NCBI GenBank assembly: GCA_937892275.1
Contig: CALAVG010000057.1
Span: 1-35,804, forward strand
From: an uncultured Methanomicrobiales archaeon
GTDB taxonomy: Archaea > Thermoplasmatota > Thermoplasmata > Methanomassiliicoccales > Methanomethylophilaceae
Length of the DNA: 35,804 nt
Reading direction: 5' to 3'
The stretch's first letter is position 1, and every line of letters starts with the position of its first letter. The position numbers and the translations under genes are program-made. This document shows positions 6,883-15,547 of this stretch, piece by piece. The notes below the pieces were generated by a model that was not told where the DNA came from, ran no database searches, and saw nothing but the letters and a program-made list of their open reading frames with translations.

Positions 6883-7773
6883 TCATAACAGTGCCAGACG
6901 TGTTATGTGTTGATAATGATTGACCCGATTTCCGGCCATATTTGCGGTTCGGATCGGACAGGCTGCGAAACGGCATTCTGTATACGGCCGTATACGGATT
7001 CGCAAGGATTTGGAGACGGACGTCCCGGTGATTACCCGTGCAGTTCCGTTCATCGGAACCGTCACTCGGTATCGCTCGCTGTCGACGGTCTTGCTCAGCA
7101 GTTTTGTAATCGCCCCGAACGCGGCCGAGGACGCGATCTGCAACGTATCCGCACCGCAGACGACCGCAACATCGCCGTCCCGCATGCCGATTTCCGCTGC
7201 CAGATCCGAGAGGTCGGGGTAACTAAGCTGAACGGATTCGCAGTACGGGGAAACCACCTTACCGCCGTCCATGCGGACGAGCATGCAGCTTTTGGCACCG
7301 ACCCTGATGGCCGCATCCCTGTAGGCGATGCTGCTATCGAGAAGACGGCCTTTTCCACGTGCGAGAAGGACGTAGTTACATTCGCCCTCGACTATTCCTG
7401 AGGTCCGATTTCCGGGCATCACTATCCCGGTCATGTCCCTGAGCTTGACCCCTTCGGGGGCGAGTTTTGTGCCACGGCGCGTAGTCTCAATCAATTCCAT
7501 CCTTCTCAGACAAGAGAGCATATTGCGTACCGCGCCCTCGCCCACCCCGGTCCTCTCCGCCAGCTCCTGGCGGCTTATCCTCCCGGACCCGCACAGGCAC
7601 AGGACGTACAGCATGTGTGCGTCGGTGAAACGGTGCATCCCCCTGGTGCCCAGTTCGGTCCCGGAACGTTCCATCAGGTCCTGGAAGAGGGTCCCGACGA
7701 ACGGTCTGGGGTATGTAGGAACCCCGCGGTTCTGTGCCATCGTGTTGGTTATATGCGTATCCGTTTCCGTCAT
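6883..7773 (-). CDS. DUF4443-like winged-helix regulator, last gene of the surface cluster
   Basis: 296-aa putative regulator. Residues about 45-115 form a winged helix-turn-helix (ISRQELAERTGVGEGAVRNMLSCLRRMELI). The middle region, with YVLLARGKGRLLDSSIAYRDAAI and LAAEIGMRDGDVAVVCGAD, aligns with the protein at 26025-26621, so the two are paralogues; I recognise the pattern as DUF4443. The last 50 or so residues, rich in Arg, have no counterpart in the paralogue and may be read-through into foreign DNA after an insertion. Its ATG overlaps the stop of the giant surface gene (ATGA), so it is cotranscribed and could act as a feedback regulator responding to a small ligand. Confidence 0.65.
   Translation of the reverse strand: MTETDTHITNTMAQNRGVPTYPRPFVGTLFQDLMERSGTELGTRGMHRFTDAHMLYVLCLCGSGRISRQELAERTGVGEGAVRNMLSCLRRMELIETTRRGTKLAPEGVKLRDMTGIVMPGNRTSGIVEGECNYVLLARGKGRLLDSSIAYRDAAIRVGAKSCMLVRMDGGKVVSPYCESVQLSYPDLSDLAAEIGMRDGDVAVVCGADTLQIASSAAFGAITKLLSKTVDSERYRVTVPMNGTARVITGTSVSKSLRIRIRPYTECRFAACPIRTANMAGNRVNHYQHITRLALL
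6980..6995. promoter_or_regulatory. Perfect 16-bp palindrome in 3' part of regulator gene
   Basis: GTATACGGCCGTATAC is a perfect palindrome, preceded by CATTCT and followed by GGATTC. It lies in the non-conserved tail of the regulator gene. TATACGG also occurs at 6845-6851. A binding site for a dimeric regulator or a recombination site is possible. Confidence 0.35.
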
Positions 7774-10700
7774 ACTCCCATCCTCATCTTCCTTATCAGT
7801 GAAATCCCGAACACCAGCACGAAGAACACGATCAGGCCGATCTCGACCGCCAGCAGCAGAGTCTGGTCCTTCTGCGGTTCCGGTTCGGTTATCGGCTGCG
7901 CATCGAATGCCGACCAGGACCTCAGGACCCCGTCCGATGCGTATATCTTGAATGAATCCACGTCCACGTTGGTGAAAGCGTTCTCGAATCCCTCGAAGTA
8001 TTCGCAGTGCACCTCCAGTTCGGTTATGTGCTTGCAGTTGCCGAACGCTCCGTTACCAAGGGACCTCATGTTCTCGCCGAGTACTATGAACTCCATGGAG
8101 GATGTCCCGGTCGAGGAATAGAACGCATCCTTCCCCACGGTCTCCACCCCGTTCAGGTCGACGAACTGGAGTCCGTCGCAGTTGTAGAACGCCTTGTTAC
8201 CGATGGTCCTGACGGAATCCGGAAGACTGATGTCGGTGAGCCTCGGACAGTTGCCGAAGCAGTCATCGGGTATTGCAGTGATACCCTTCCCGAACGTCAC
8301 GTTGGACAGGCTAGCACATCCGTAGAATGCGCTTGCTCCGACGGTCCTGACGGAGTCGGGAATCGTGAATCTGGTGAATGCCTTCCCGTCGCATCCCGCG
8401 AACGCACCGCTGCCTATGAACACCAGTTCGTCGGAGAAGGAGACGTTGGACAGGGACTGACACCCGGCGAACGCCTGGTCCCATATGTACACCACCGAAT
8501 CGGTGATGTAGAGGTTGGAGAAGGTGGAACCGTAGAAGGCGCGGGTCTGGATGCCCTTGATGTGGCTGCTGAGCTCCATGGTCGCGATGTTGTAGGGGTC
8601 GCTGAATACCAGCTGGTACCTGGTCTTGACGGCGGCATCCCTGGAGAACATGAACGCCGCATCGCCGATCTGCGTAATCGGATAGGAGGTGCCGCTGACG
8701 GAGACGGAATCGGGGACCTGGACGTACGGGCCCGAGACGTACCTGTGGATGACCGCCTCGTCGTTTATTATGTAATACGTGAAACGGAACGTGTCCTTGC
8801 GGTAGGATCCGTTGTACTCATGGATCTCCAGGTCGTCCTCGCCTATCGCCCATCCTGTAGCATCGGGACGGTGGTGGACGGTCACGCCAGCGGGGACCGC
8901 GCCCTCGAATGTCGGGGAGTTGCCCAGGAAGTAAACATCCTTGATTCCGGCATTGGACCAGGCCAGCCATGAGAAGTGCCTGACGGTCACTGGAATCACT
9001 GCGGAAGGTGCGTTCACCACACCGTTGAGCGCTCCCGCGTCCATGATGTCGAGAGTGCATCCTCCGAAGGAGGATGGTACGAAGAGAACGCCGCCCATGT
9101 TGTCCAGTGTCATGGATACGAGGGTGGAGTTGCCGGTGATCCCCGAACCGGAGGTGGTGAATTCGACCTCGCCGTACGGACAGACGACGATCTGCCTCAC
9201 GATGACCTCGTCGGTGGTACCGACGGCATAGAACTGCATCAGGTCGGTGGAGAAGGTCACGAACCTGCCGTCGTAGGACGGCTCGATATGGGTGGTGGCT
9301 CCGGATGAGGTTATGTTCCATACGTCGGCGTGTACGCCCTCCCCCAGCTCCAGGAGCAGGGAGACATCGGCGGTGACATTCAGGGACTTCAGATCCATGA
9401 CCGAAGCTCCGTCGACGCGGAGGTTGAGACGGTAGAAGTTGCTGTAATTGACCTTCTTCAGTGCTGACGATATCTTGACGTTGAAGGGTCCGTTCTGTAC
9501 CGAGAAGGAGAGTTCGTCTCCGTCGCCTATCACGGTCAGGATCGATGAAAGGCTCATTGTGAACGAACCGCGGGGAACGATGACGATTGCTTTCGCATCG
9601 CCGCCGTGCTCAGCTATCAGAGCGGAAACCGATGCCTTGTCGATGGATACCGCAGTGGCGTTGGGATACTGGGAGAGATCGCATATCACAATCTTTCCAT
9701 CATACTTGGTTGCCGCATGTGCCAGCGCTGCTGTGAACGATACGGATACCGTATCTCCGGACATGTTGCCGTCGGTGTCGCGGGGAGCGTTGTATGCTCC
9801 TGCTATTTTTGAAACATATACGGTGGTGTCGCCGACCACGATGTAGTTGGTGTCATACTCCTTGGTCAGGGCTGAATCGCGGTACATCTTCGCAAGGGCG
9901 GAACTGTGGAACACGTCCAGCGGGAGAGTGCCTCCGATGGATGACCCGTACTTGACGGGATAAATGCCCACGGTGCTTCCGTTCTCCATGAAGGTCAGGG
10001 TGTACTCCCTGGCCTCCGGTTCGAAGTATGCGTAAGCGTAGGTGATGTCGGTGATGTTGTCCAGATCCACCGGAACGTAGTTATTGGGGGTGATGCTCCA
10101 TCCCACGAACGAATACTGGTATCTCACGGTGGGATCCCTGGCGGGATCCGCAGGAAGTACCGCCGCAGTGCCGTATTCGGTCGATGAAACGGATATCGGA
10201 GAACGGTCGTAGTTGAAGAATTTCACATCGTAGGAACGGGTGACCGGCGTGAACACCGGTTTGACAGTGATGCTGTCCGTGACGGTGGTCAGATCCTGAT
10301 CCCAGTGGTCGAACACGTAATCGTACTGCTGATTGCTCAATTTGCTGGGTACCCCGTCGTAAGTTGCAGCGGAACCCGGGGAGACGTACTCCTTCCTGAT
10401 CAGCTTGTCGTCCTCGGTGAGGTAGGTCACGCACTTCATGTCGGGAGTGATATCGACGAAGGTCGCAGTAAATGCCGTATCCTTCGTTATGGCTGCGGTG
10501 GTGTCTCCCCACCCTACGAATCCCTTACCGTCGATGGAAGGTTCAGATACCTCGGACATGTCCACCTGCTGACCGTATCTGACCTGCTGGGTCTTCCATA
10601 CGGAGCCGTTCGGGAGCTTGAAGGTCACATCGAGGATGTTCTTCATGACCATGATCGTATCTGTCTCCGGATTGGGCTCGGGGCCTCCCCTGTCCTGCAC

Positions 10701-11570
10701 GTAGCCGTCGCCGTAGGGGTCGGGTGTCGATATCAGATAGATGCATTCCACGTACGGATACACTGCGGGATCGTAGTATCCGAGGGTGTAGCTGTTGAAC
10801 GTCCACTGGTGGTCTATCCAGCAGAACTGGTTCCAGAAAGCCCAGATGTTGTCCCCCAGATTATCGTTGCCGAGGCCGAACATGGTATTGATCCAATCGG
10901 CCACGTCGTTGCCCATGCCGTCGTTGCCCGTGTATGTATCTATCTCCCCGGGCCAGTTGGCGTTGATGGCGTTCTTCAGGACCTCTCCCATGCTGGATCC
11001 CTCGGCGCTGATCCAGAATCCCTGCTCCCTGATCTCGGAGGTGAAGACGGATTTCACGTGCTCGTTATCCGGGGAGAACCCGTTGGCGAACCTGATGAAG
11101 ATGTATCCTGTGGAAACGGGTTTGAAGTTCGGTTCGGAGTAGACGATGCTGCCGTTGACCTTGCTCATGGTGGAGATGGTGACGCAGTAGGTCGTGCCGG
11201 ACATCATCCTGTCGTTGGATGCGGAATTGAATGCCTGCATGCTCCATCCGGAGTTACCGGGTGCGAGCCACTGGAACACCCTCCAGTACTGGTCGTCGGC
11301 TGCGGATGCTGTACGGCCGTCAACCGATTTGATGGCGGTCATGGTCTGGTTCAGTTCCATACTGCGGCCCTGCTGAGCCAGGGCCTTGTTGATCGCTTCC
11401 CTCACGGTCTGCACGTTGCTGACGGTGGATTTTGTATAGGTATCGTCCTCGTTGAGGATGTAGACGTTCACATCATCGCAGATCTCCGCCGAGGAATCGT
11501 CGCTGTTTATGACTACAGCTACCGCTGCAACTATCGCGAACAATGAAAGTGCCAGCAGTATCTTCCTCAT
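7770..11570 (-). CDS. Giant anchored surface protein: transcobalamin-like domains, InlB repeats, BspA LRRs
   Basis: 1266-aa secreted protein. Residues 1-28 are a signal peptide. Two domains about 30-130 and 150-275 have the pattern I read as transcobalamin-like (DUF4430): YWRVFQW in the first and IWAFWNQF...WTFNSYTL in the second, the latter also seen in the protein at 24823-25716. About four InlB/Listeria-Bacteroides-type repeats (FVGW, FDHW, FVGW) span about 305-570, a beta-rich region follows, and BspA-type LRRs (GAFAGCxxL, IPDSVRTVGASAFYGC) fill about 960-1220. A membrane helix near 1240-1260 is followed by RKMRM. The start at 11570, not an upstream ATG, begins the signal peptide and is 4 nt after the ATPase stop. 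A ligand or host-contact receptor role is inferred from the operon. Confidence 0.75.
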   Translation of the reverse strand: MRKILLALSLFAIVAAVAVVINSDDSSAEICDDVNVYILNEDDTYTKSTVSNVQTVREAINKALAQQGRSMELNQTMTAIKSVDGRTASAADDQYWRVFQWLAPGNSGWSMQAFNSASNDRMMSGTTYCVTISTMSKVNGSIVYSEPNFKPVSTGYIFIRFANGFSPDNEHVKSVFTSEIREQGFWISAEGSSMGEVLKNAINANWPGEIDTYTGNDGMGNDVADWINTMFGLGNDNLGDNIWAFWNQFCWIDHQWTFNSYTLGYYDPAVYPYVECIYLISTPDPYGDGYVQDRGGPEPNPETDTIMVMKNILDVTFKLPNGSVWKTQQVRYGQQVDMSEVSEPSIDGKGFVGWGDTTAAITKDTAFTATFVDITPDMKCVTYLTEDDKLIRKEYVSPGSAATYDGVPSKLSNQQYDYVFDHWDQDLTTVTDSITVKPVFTPVTRSYDVKFFNYDRSPISVSSTEYGTAAVLPADPARDPTVRYQYSFVGWSITPNNYVPVDLDNITDITYAYAYFEPEAREYTLTFMENGSTVGIYPVKYGSSIGGTLPLDVFHSSALAKMYRDSALTKEYDTNYIVVGDTTVYVSKIAGAYNAPRDTDGNMSGDTVSVSFTAALAHAATKYDGKIVICDLSQYPNATAVSIDKASVSALIAEHGGDAKAIVIVPRGSFTMSLSSILTVIGDGDELSFSVQNGPFNVKISSALKKVNYSNFYRLNLRVDGASVMDLKSLNVTADVSLLLELGEGVHADVWNITSSGATTHIEPSYDGRFVTFSTDLMQFYAVGTTDEVIVRQIVVCPYGEVEFTTSGSGITGNSTLVSMTLDNMGGVLFVPSSFGGCTLDIMDAGALNGVVNAPSAVIPVTVRHFSWLAWSNAGIKDVYFLGNSPTFEGAVPAGVTVHHRPDATGWAIGEDDLEIHEYNGSYRKDTFRFTYYIINDEAVIHRYVSGPYVQVPDSVSVSGTSYPITQIGDAAFMFSRDAAVKTRYQLVFSDPYNIATMELSSHIKGIQTRAFYGSTFSNLYITDSVVYIWDQAFAGCQSLSNVSFSDELVFIGSGAFAGCDGKAFTRFTIPDSVRTVGASAFYGCASLSNVTFGKGITAIPDDCFGNCPRLTDISLPDSVRTIGNKAFYNCDGLQFVDLNGVETVGKDAFYSSTGTSSMEFIVLGENMRSLGNGAFGNCKHITELEVHCEYFEGFENAFTNVDVDSFKIYASDGVLRSWSAFDAQPITEPEPQKDQTLLLAVEIGLIVFFVLVFGISLIRKMRMGV

Positions 11571-11574
11571 GGTA

Positions 11575-12408
11575 TCACTTGATGTATCTCTTGGGGAGGA
11601 CGTAGATCTCCCCGTCCACGTCGAGACCGACACGGGCATCCACCTCGTAGACCTGTCTGATGAGGTCCTCGGTGATGACCTTCTTCGGATCCCCGATTGT
11701 CACGATAGATCCTTTCTTCATGATGATGCAGATGTCGCAGTACCTCGCCATGAGGGAGATGTCGTGCTCCGCGACGAGGATGGTCATGTCCTTGCGGGCC
11801 ATGTTCTGCAGGTATTCCATGACCTCGAGCTTGTACTTCATATCCAGGTGGGAGGTGGGCTCGTCCACCAGCATGAGCTTGGGTTCCTGCACGTACGCTT
11901 TAGCAATGAGTGCACGCTGTTTCTCTCCCGATGAGCACAACGCCACCTGTTTCCTCCTGAGATGGTCGAGGCCGAATGTCTTCAGTGCCTCACGGACGGT
12001 CTTCTCGTCCTCGGGGGACTCCCACCAGACCTTGTTGACGAAGGGGTATCTTCCCAGCATGACCAGTTCCATGACCGTGGTGCCGAAGAGGGGTCCCGGC
12101 TCCGCCGGGACGTTGGCGACCATCTTGGCTATGTCCTTGGCCTTGAAACCGGCGGTGTCCTGGCCGTCGATGGAGATCTTCCCCGTCCAGTTGGTGTGGA
12201 GCTTGGAGATGCACTTCATCATGGTGGATTTGCCGCATCCGTTGGGACCGATCAATCCCACTAGCAATCCCTTGGGCAAAGTGAAGTTGATGCCGTGAAG
12301 GGCCTCGAAATCACCGAAGCTGATGCGGAGGTCCTCTATCCTGAGAAGCTCCTCGCCGGTGAGACCGGCATCGGAGTTGCGGATGTTGGCGAGTGAATCA
12401 TCCGTCAT
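11575..12408 (-). CDS. btuD: ABC transporter ATPase, BtuD/FepC type, with atypical motifs
   Basis: 277-aa ATPase that would power uptake of a corrinoid (or siderophore or haem) by the neighbouring permease. Walker A GPNGCGKST is at residues 54-62, Walker B LMLVDE at 178-183, the D-loop SHLD at 186-189 and the switch histidine in VAEHD at 215. Two motifs are unusual: the signature reads CSSGEKQ (158-164) rather than LSGGQ, and the Q-loop reads VPAEPG (100-105) without the usual glutamine after VP. It overlaps the permease gene by 11 nt and is followed after 4 nt by the giant surface gene. Substrate is inferred, not shown. Confidence 0.8.
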   Translation of the reverse strand: MTDDSLANIRNSDAGLTGEELLRIEDLRISFGDFEALHGINFTLPKGLLVGLIGPNGCGKSTMMKCISKLHTNWTGKISIDGQDTAGFKAKDIAKMVANVPAEPGPLFGTTVMELVMLGRYPFVNKVWWESPEDEKTVREALKTFGLDHLRRKQVALCSSGEKQRALIAKAYVQEPKLMLVDEPTSHLDMKYKLEVMEYLQNMARKDMTILVAEHDISLMARYCDICIIMKKGSIVTIGDPKKVITEDLIRQVYEVDARVGLDVDGEIYVLPKRYIK

Positions 12409-13621
12409 AGTCGCGCCCCCTCCTGATGAGCATGTAGGCGAAGACAGGAGTACCTATCAACGCCGTGACCGCTCCTACAGGGATCTCCAGCGGTGCGATG
12501 ACCGTCCTTGCGACGAGGTCAGCGAACAGCATCAGGCACGCACCGAGAACGATGGATGCAGGCATGATGAGACGGTGGTCCCCACCCATGAGCATACGGC
12601 AGGCGTGGGGGATGACGAGACCGACGAAACCGATGACACCTACAAACGCTACGCATACGGAAGTGAGGATGGAAGCAACGACCATCATCTCGGCCTTGAA
12701 CATCCTGACGTTGAGTCCCAGCTGCCTCGCTTGGTCTTCACCGGACATGAAGAGATTGAACTCCCTGGCCCACAGCATGGCGATGAACGAGATCGCCAGT
12801 GCGGGGATGAGGACGAGGAAGGCGTTCTCCCAGGTGATGTTGGCGAAGGAACCATACAGCCACCACATGACGTTGGTGAGATTGTCCTTCTGCAGGGACA
12901 GGAAGATCGTCTGGACGGAAGTGAACGCGAATCCGACGATCGTACCTGCGAGGATGTAGTTGGTGGCGGATCCTCCCGCGCCTTCGGCTACGGCGAGTGT
13001 GATGCCGAAAGCTATGAGTCCTCCGGCGATGGCGGCCACGGGGATGATGTAGTTGCTGAAGTCGCTGAGTGCGGAGAGGGTGATGCCCATCACCACGATG
13101 GCGATGGCGAAGCATCCCGCTCCCGACGACACTCCGGTGATGTACGGGTCCACCAGGGGATTCCTGATGAGTGCCTGGAACATGCATCCTGCGATAGCGA
13201 GACCAGCTCCGACGCCTATGGCGGCGATGGTCCTGGGGAGACGGGACTGGAAGATGTACAGTTCCGTGGTGTCGAGGTCATGGCCTCCCTTCTGTATCGC
13301 CGATACCAGGGCGGAGAAGGCATCCGTGATGGGGATGATCCCTCCCGATGAGATGGCGATGGAGATCATGAACATCACCGCGCAGATGAATATGCCCACC
13401 AGGAGGATGATCGTGAATCTTCTCCTCTTGATGGAGATCTCGCTCCTGTCGTCGTCATCGGCGACCATGTCGTCCTTCATTCCGTTGTATCCTTTCCTCA
13501 GGGTGGAGAAGAGCCCTTTCAGCGGGCCCTTTCCCTTGGGGACCTGTCCCTCGGGGGGACCGGCCGTGTCCTGAACGGATGTTCCTTCGTACGGTCCGTT
13601 CGGGTCTTCGTTCTCGTTCAT
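12398..13621 (-). CDS. btuC: ABC transporter permease, BtuC/FecCD family
   Basis: 407-aa membrane protein. A charged cytoplasmic N-terminal extension of about 70 residues is longer than usual for the family. The FecCD core follows with about ten helices and family landmarks: SRLPRTIAAIGVGAGLA, GCMFQALIRNPLVDP, GSATNYILAG, FVGLVIPHACRMLMGGDHR and EIPVGAVTALIGTPVFAYML. It should dimerise, bind two copies of the ATPase, and accept substrate from the BtuF-type protein two genes upstream. AAGGAAGTG lies before the ATG, 27 nt after the propeller gene. Family is certain; the substrate (corrinoid versus iron chelate) is inferred from the transcobalamin-like domains around it. Confidence 0.85.
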   Translation of the reverse strand: MNENEDPNGPYEGTSVQDTAGPPEGQVPKGKGPLKGLFSTLRKGYNGMKDDMVADDDDRSEISIKRRRFTIILLVGIFICAVMFMISIAISSGGIIPITDAFSALVSAIQKGGHDLDTTELYIFQSRLPRTIAAIGVGAGLAIAGCMFQALIRNPLVDPYITGVSSGAGCFAIAIVVMGITLSALSDFSNYIIPVAAIAGGLIAFGITLAVAEGAGGSATNYILAGTIVGFAFTSVQTIFLSLQKDNLTNVMWWLYGSFANITWENAFLVLIPALAISFIAMLWAREFNLFMSGEDQARQLGLNVRMFKAEMMVVASILTSVCVAFVGVIGFVGLVIPHACRMLMGGDHRLIMPASIVLGACLMLFADLVARTVIAPLEIPVGAVTALIGTPVFAYMLIRRGRDYDG

Positions 13622-13648
13622 TCGTTCACTTCCTTGGTTAATGTAAAT

Positions 13649-15547
13649 TCAATGTCTGTACGCCCATACCGCGACCGCCAGCACCACGAACACGGATGCG
13701 ATCATGGCAATCCACGAGGGATGTGCCAGACCCTGCGACTGGTACTCTATCTCCCCGCTCTTCGCGCGTTCGTTGCCGGAGGTCTCGGATATCACGTATA
13801 TCGCTCCGTAATCGTTGCCCACCAGCACTTTACCATCAACTACGGTGGGACACACCATGCTGTAGGCGTTGCCATTGTAGGGAGATACCCTGCACTTCCA
13901 GACGACGTTCCCGGTGTCCGCATCGATGCACCAGACGTTGCCTCCGTTGGCTCCCTCGGTACCGGGGGAGTAGTCCATGCTGTACACCCTTCCGTCACAG
14001 AATGTCGTTCCGCCGATGGATAAAGCATCGGTCTGCCTGCACCACAGCATACTGCCGTCGGATACCCACATGGAGTAGTATCCGCTCACCAGGTCCACGT
14101 CCTGATTGGTGACGGAGTCCCTGATCTTCTGTTCGGGGAGGGCGGAGACGTAGCAATAGAACCTCTCGCCGGAGACGACCGGCCTTCCGCACCTAACATC
14201 CTCCTTCCAGATAACGGAGCCGTCGGTGACGTCTATGAGCATTATCCCGCCTCCGGCGGAGCTCATCTCTCCTCCGGAGTAGCATACCAGTGCTTTCCCT
14301 CCGGGGCATACTGTAATGGATGAGACCTGGCCGACCTTGTTGCCATTGGTGTCGGTGACGCTCTGAACCCAGATCTTGGACCCGGTGAGGCCGTCGGCAC
14401 AGATCAGCCCGCCTCCGTAGTTGCCGATCATCACGTATTTCGTACCGTTGTAGTCGCAGACCACCGGGGGATGGTAGTAGAAGCATCCCCTGTACTCGTC
14501 GTCGGGCTTGTAGGTCCAGACCTCCTTGAATCCCTTCTCCCTGTCGATGGAGAAACATCTGAGGAGACCGTCGGAGGTACCGAAGTAGAGGACACCGGAA
14601 TCGTAGACGGTGTTGGTCATCCCTCCCTCCAGATGGATCCTGTCGCTAGAGACGGAGGAATCGGTCTTCCTGGGGATGTAGGTGGTGAGTTTGGACCCCT
14701 TGCAGATATCGCCGTCATCGCCCGAAGGGGCGAGCTCGGCGATCGCTTCGCCGGTGAAACGGTCGAAGCAGTACATGTGCCAGTTACCTGAAGTAACTAT
14801 GATTAGATTGCCCACGATGACGGGGGTGGTGATCTCCGTGTTCCCCGAATTGGAATAGGTCACGGACCACAGCAATTCTTGATTCACGGGATCGAGACAG
14901 TTAATCCTCGCCAGTGCGTCCATTCCCACGGCACCGTACTTCCCGGCGACGGTGTGATATATCATCCCGTCAGCGTAGAGTATGGATGAGTCGACAGCAC
15001 CGGCGTAGGTGTTGGTCCATTCCAGCGGGGTGGCGACGGTCTCCGGTCCGTACGAGGAACTCACACCGGATGAGGAGGAGTCGCCGCGGTAGGAGGTCCA
15101 CACATCCCTGTAGTCGGGATTGGAGACGGGGATGACAGTGTCGTTGGGGTAGTATCCCAGGGCCAGGAAGCCGTTGGAATACCTTTCGGTGACATCTGTG
15201 GTGAGGAATTCCCATTCAACCGTGTTCCATGCGTATAAACGCCAATGGCAGGCCTGTCTGTTCACTCCCGTACCCACGGTGACCTCCGAAACGCCGTCCA
15301 CAGAAAGGACGGTCCTCTCCCCGTCTCTGTCGCCGAATCCGACACGGGAACCGAGGGTGTTGGTCAGCATGGCCTCGATGGTGTTCCCGGACACGATATC
15401 CTTCCATTCGGTATGACCGTTGCCGAAGTCCACCAAGAGGGCGTCGGGAACGGTCTGGGCATCATCTGCCGAGGAGCTGTCCAGCACCAGAGGTACCGAA
15501 CAGAGCATCAGCAGCACCGCCATCAGGGAGATCAGTCTCTTTGCCAT
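13649..15547 (-). CDS. Anchored PQQ-type beta-propeller surface protein with transcobalamin-like N-terminal domain (BtuG-like candidate)
   Basis: 632-aa secreted protein. A signal peptide (1-26) is followed by a domain (about 30-150) with ALLVDFGNG, CHWRLYAW and FLALGYYP that resembles the N-terminal domain of the neighbouring binding protein. Residues about 165-595 contain repeated PQQ-type blades, for example LYFGTSDGLLRCFSIDREKG, GLICADGLTGSKIW, IMLIDVTDGSVIWKED and VWCIDADTGNVVWKC. A membrane helix near 608-628 anchors it outside. The start at 15547 is set by the signal peptide and overlaps the end of the btuF-like gene by 16 nt. Lying between BtuF and BtuC, it may hand ligand to them, as the unrelated-by-descent BtuG propeller does in Bacteroides. 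That role is inference. Confidence 0.7.
   Translation of the reverse strand: MAKRLISLMAVLLMLCSVPLVLDSSSADDAQTVPDALLVDFGNGHTEWKDIVSGNTIEAMLTNTLGSRVGFGDRDGERTVLSVDGVSEVTVGTGVNRQACHWRLYAWNTVEWEFLTTDVTERYSNGFLALGYYPNDTVIPVSNPDYRDVWTSYRGDSSSSGVSSSYGPETVATPLEWTNTYAGAVDSSILYADGMIYHTVAGKYGAVGMDALARINCLDPVNQELLWSVTYSNSGNTEITTPVIVGNLIIVTSGNWHMYCFDRFTGEAIAELAPSGDDGDICKGSKLTTYIPRKTDSSVSSDRIHLEGGMTNTVYDSGVLYFGTSDGLLRCFSIDREKGFKEVWTYKPDDEYRGCFYYHPPVVCDYNGTKYVMIGNYGGGLICADGLTGSKIWVQSVTDTNGNKVGQVSSITVCPGGKALVCYSGGEMSSAGGGIMLIDVTDGSVIWKEDVRCGRPVVSGERFYCYVSALPEQKIRDSVTNQDVDLVSGYYSMWVSDGSMLWCRQTDALSIGGTTFCDGRVYSMDYSPGTEGANGGNVWCIDADTGNVVWKCRVSPYNGNAYSMVCPTVVDGKVLVGNDYGAIYVISETSGNERAKSGEIEYQSQGLAHPSWIAMIASVFVVLAVAVWAYRH

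Noticed and set aside
10305..11546. 413-codon open frame on the + strand inside the giant surface gene
   Set aside because: It is antisense to a gene with clear signal peptide, repeats and anchor; it has no recognisable domain or ribosome site. High GC third positions create such shadows throughout this cluster.
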